DNA of 6,542 bases, taken from Methylococcaceae bacterium. GTDB lineage: Bacteria > Pseudomonadota > Gammaproteobacteria > Methylococcales > Methylomonadaceae. The DNA lies in NCBI GenBank assembly GCA_003542275.1, contig DPKY01000181.1, positions 339 to 6,880 of the forward strand. Reading direction: 5' to 3'. A program made the translations under genes and the position numbers. Positions 6,013 through 6,542 of this stretch are shown here, piece after piece. The notes beneath the pieces are model-generated. The model had not been told where the DNA came from. It saw only the letters and a list, made by a program, of their open reading frames with translations, and searched no databases. Each line of letters begins with the position of its first letter. Positions within the stretch are counted from its first letter, which is position 1.

Positions 6013-6542
6013 ATGAAACGCATTTTTTTATTTTTAATCACCAACCTAGCTGTGATGCTAGTGATTGGGATTATTTTTAATGTATTGGGTTTACACAGCT
6101 CGCTTGCGGCAAATGGCGTAAATTTAGATTTAACAAAATTGCTCATTATGTCAGCCATTATTGGCTCGTCTGGCTCAGTGATTTCACTGCTCATGTCAAA
6201 ATGGTCAGCCAAAAACGCCATGGGCGTCCATGTGATTGAATCACCACAAAATCAAACAGAGCAGTGGCTTGTGAACATCGTTGCAAGACAAGCACAGCAC
6301 GCAGGCATAGGGATGCCCGAAGTCGGTATTTTTCAATCTGATGATCTCAACGCTTTCGCAACCGGTGCAAATAAAGACAGTGCACTCGGGGCCGTGAGCA
6401 CGGGGCTTTTGCGTCAAATGAATCAAGATGAAATTGAAGCGGTAATCGGTCATGAAATTAGCCACGTTGCAAATGGCGACATGATTACCATGGCGCTCAT
6501 GCAAGGGGTTGTTAATACATTTGTGTATTTCTTTGCCACTGT
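6013..6542 (+). CDS. htpX: Membrane zinc metalloprotease HtpX, N-terminal 176 residues
   Basis: HtpX is an inner-membrane M48 zinc protease that degrades damaged membrane proteins alongside FtsH. The gene is cut by the right edge after 176 complete codons; E. coli HtpX has about 293 residues, so roughly 115-120 are missing. Visible features are membrane segments at about residues 4-24 and 41-62, the linker [23 protein letters not shown] (114-119), and the zinc site HEISH (147-151, HExxH) with ANGDM after it, leading into a third hydrophobic segment from about 157. The third zinc ligand (a Glu) lies outside the window. GGGA (6001-6004) is 8 bases before the ATG. The 79-base gap before the gene is very AT-rich; I could not place a confident promoter or a sigma-32-type CTTGAA..CCCCAT element, so it may have its own weak promoter or read-through from DUF486. 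Confidence 0.96.
   Translation, partial: MKRIFLFLITNLAVMLVIGIIFNVLGLHSSLAANGVNLDLTKLLIMSAIIGSSGSVISLLMSKWSAKNAMGVHVIESPQNQTEQWLVNIVARQAQHAGIGMPEVGIFQSDDLNAFATGANKDSALGAVSTGLLRQMNQDEIEAVIGHEISHVANGDMITMALMQGVVNTFVYFFAT

Overview
This 6.5-kb window looks like ordinary bacterial chromosome, most likely from an AT-rich proteobacterium. The gammaproteobacterial side is my best guess, from the style of TrpE, the ATP-type PckA, HtpX and HemJ, but I cannot name a genus. Genes are densely packed, have recognisable Shine-Dalgarno (SD) sites in most cases, and are separated by clear intrinsic terminators. I see no insertion sequence, phage gene, CRISPR array or integration scar.

Layout. On the minus strand, positions 1-1522 hold the end-to-end pair trpE-trpG (anthranilate synthase). 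Only the first 12 codons of trpG are inside the window; its ATG overlaps the trpE stop codon. A divergent control region (about 1523-1718) separates trpE from pckA (ATP-dependent phosphoenolpyruvate carboxykinase, 1719-3299, plus). A long perfect hairpin follows pckA. Next come a membrane-anchored TlpA/ResA-like thioredoxin-fold protein (3380-3889) and hemJ (protoporphyrinogen IX oxidase, 3908-4336), probably co-transcribed. A bidirectional terminator separates hemJ from a convergent small SnoaL/ketosteroid-isomerase-like gene (4391-4801, minus). Back-to-back promoters (4851-4913) then serve that gene and a monocistronic tRNA-Leu(CAA) gene (4925-5011), which ends in a very strong terminator. 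The last part carries an unrecognised 139-residue helical protein (5158-5577) whose stop codon overlaps the start of a DUF486 membrane protein (5577-5933), and then the first 176 codons of htpX (6013 to the window end).

How the genes relate. TrpE and TrpG form one enzyme, making anthranilate from chorismate and glutamine for tryptophan synthesis. PckA makes phosphoenolpyruvate from oxaloacetate, the first committed step of gluconeogenesis. The TlpA-like protein and HemJ may be linked through haem or cytochrome assembly and envelope redox work, but that link is inferred only from adjacency. HtpX is an inner-membrane quality-control protease; whether the two genes before it share that role is unknown.

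I did not find a convincing undescribed system. The items most worth a second look are the unrecognised gene translationally coupled to DUF486, the U-U mismatch in the tRNA-Leu anticodon stem, and the hairpin 30 bases before a tlpA-like gene that has no visible ribosome-binding site.
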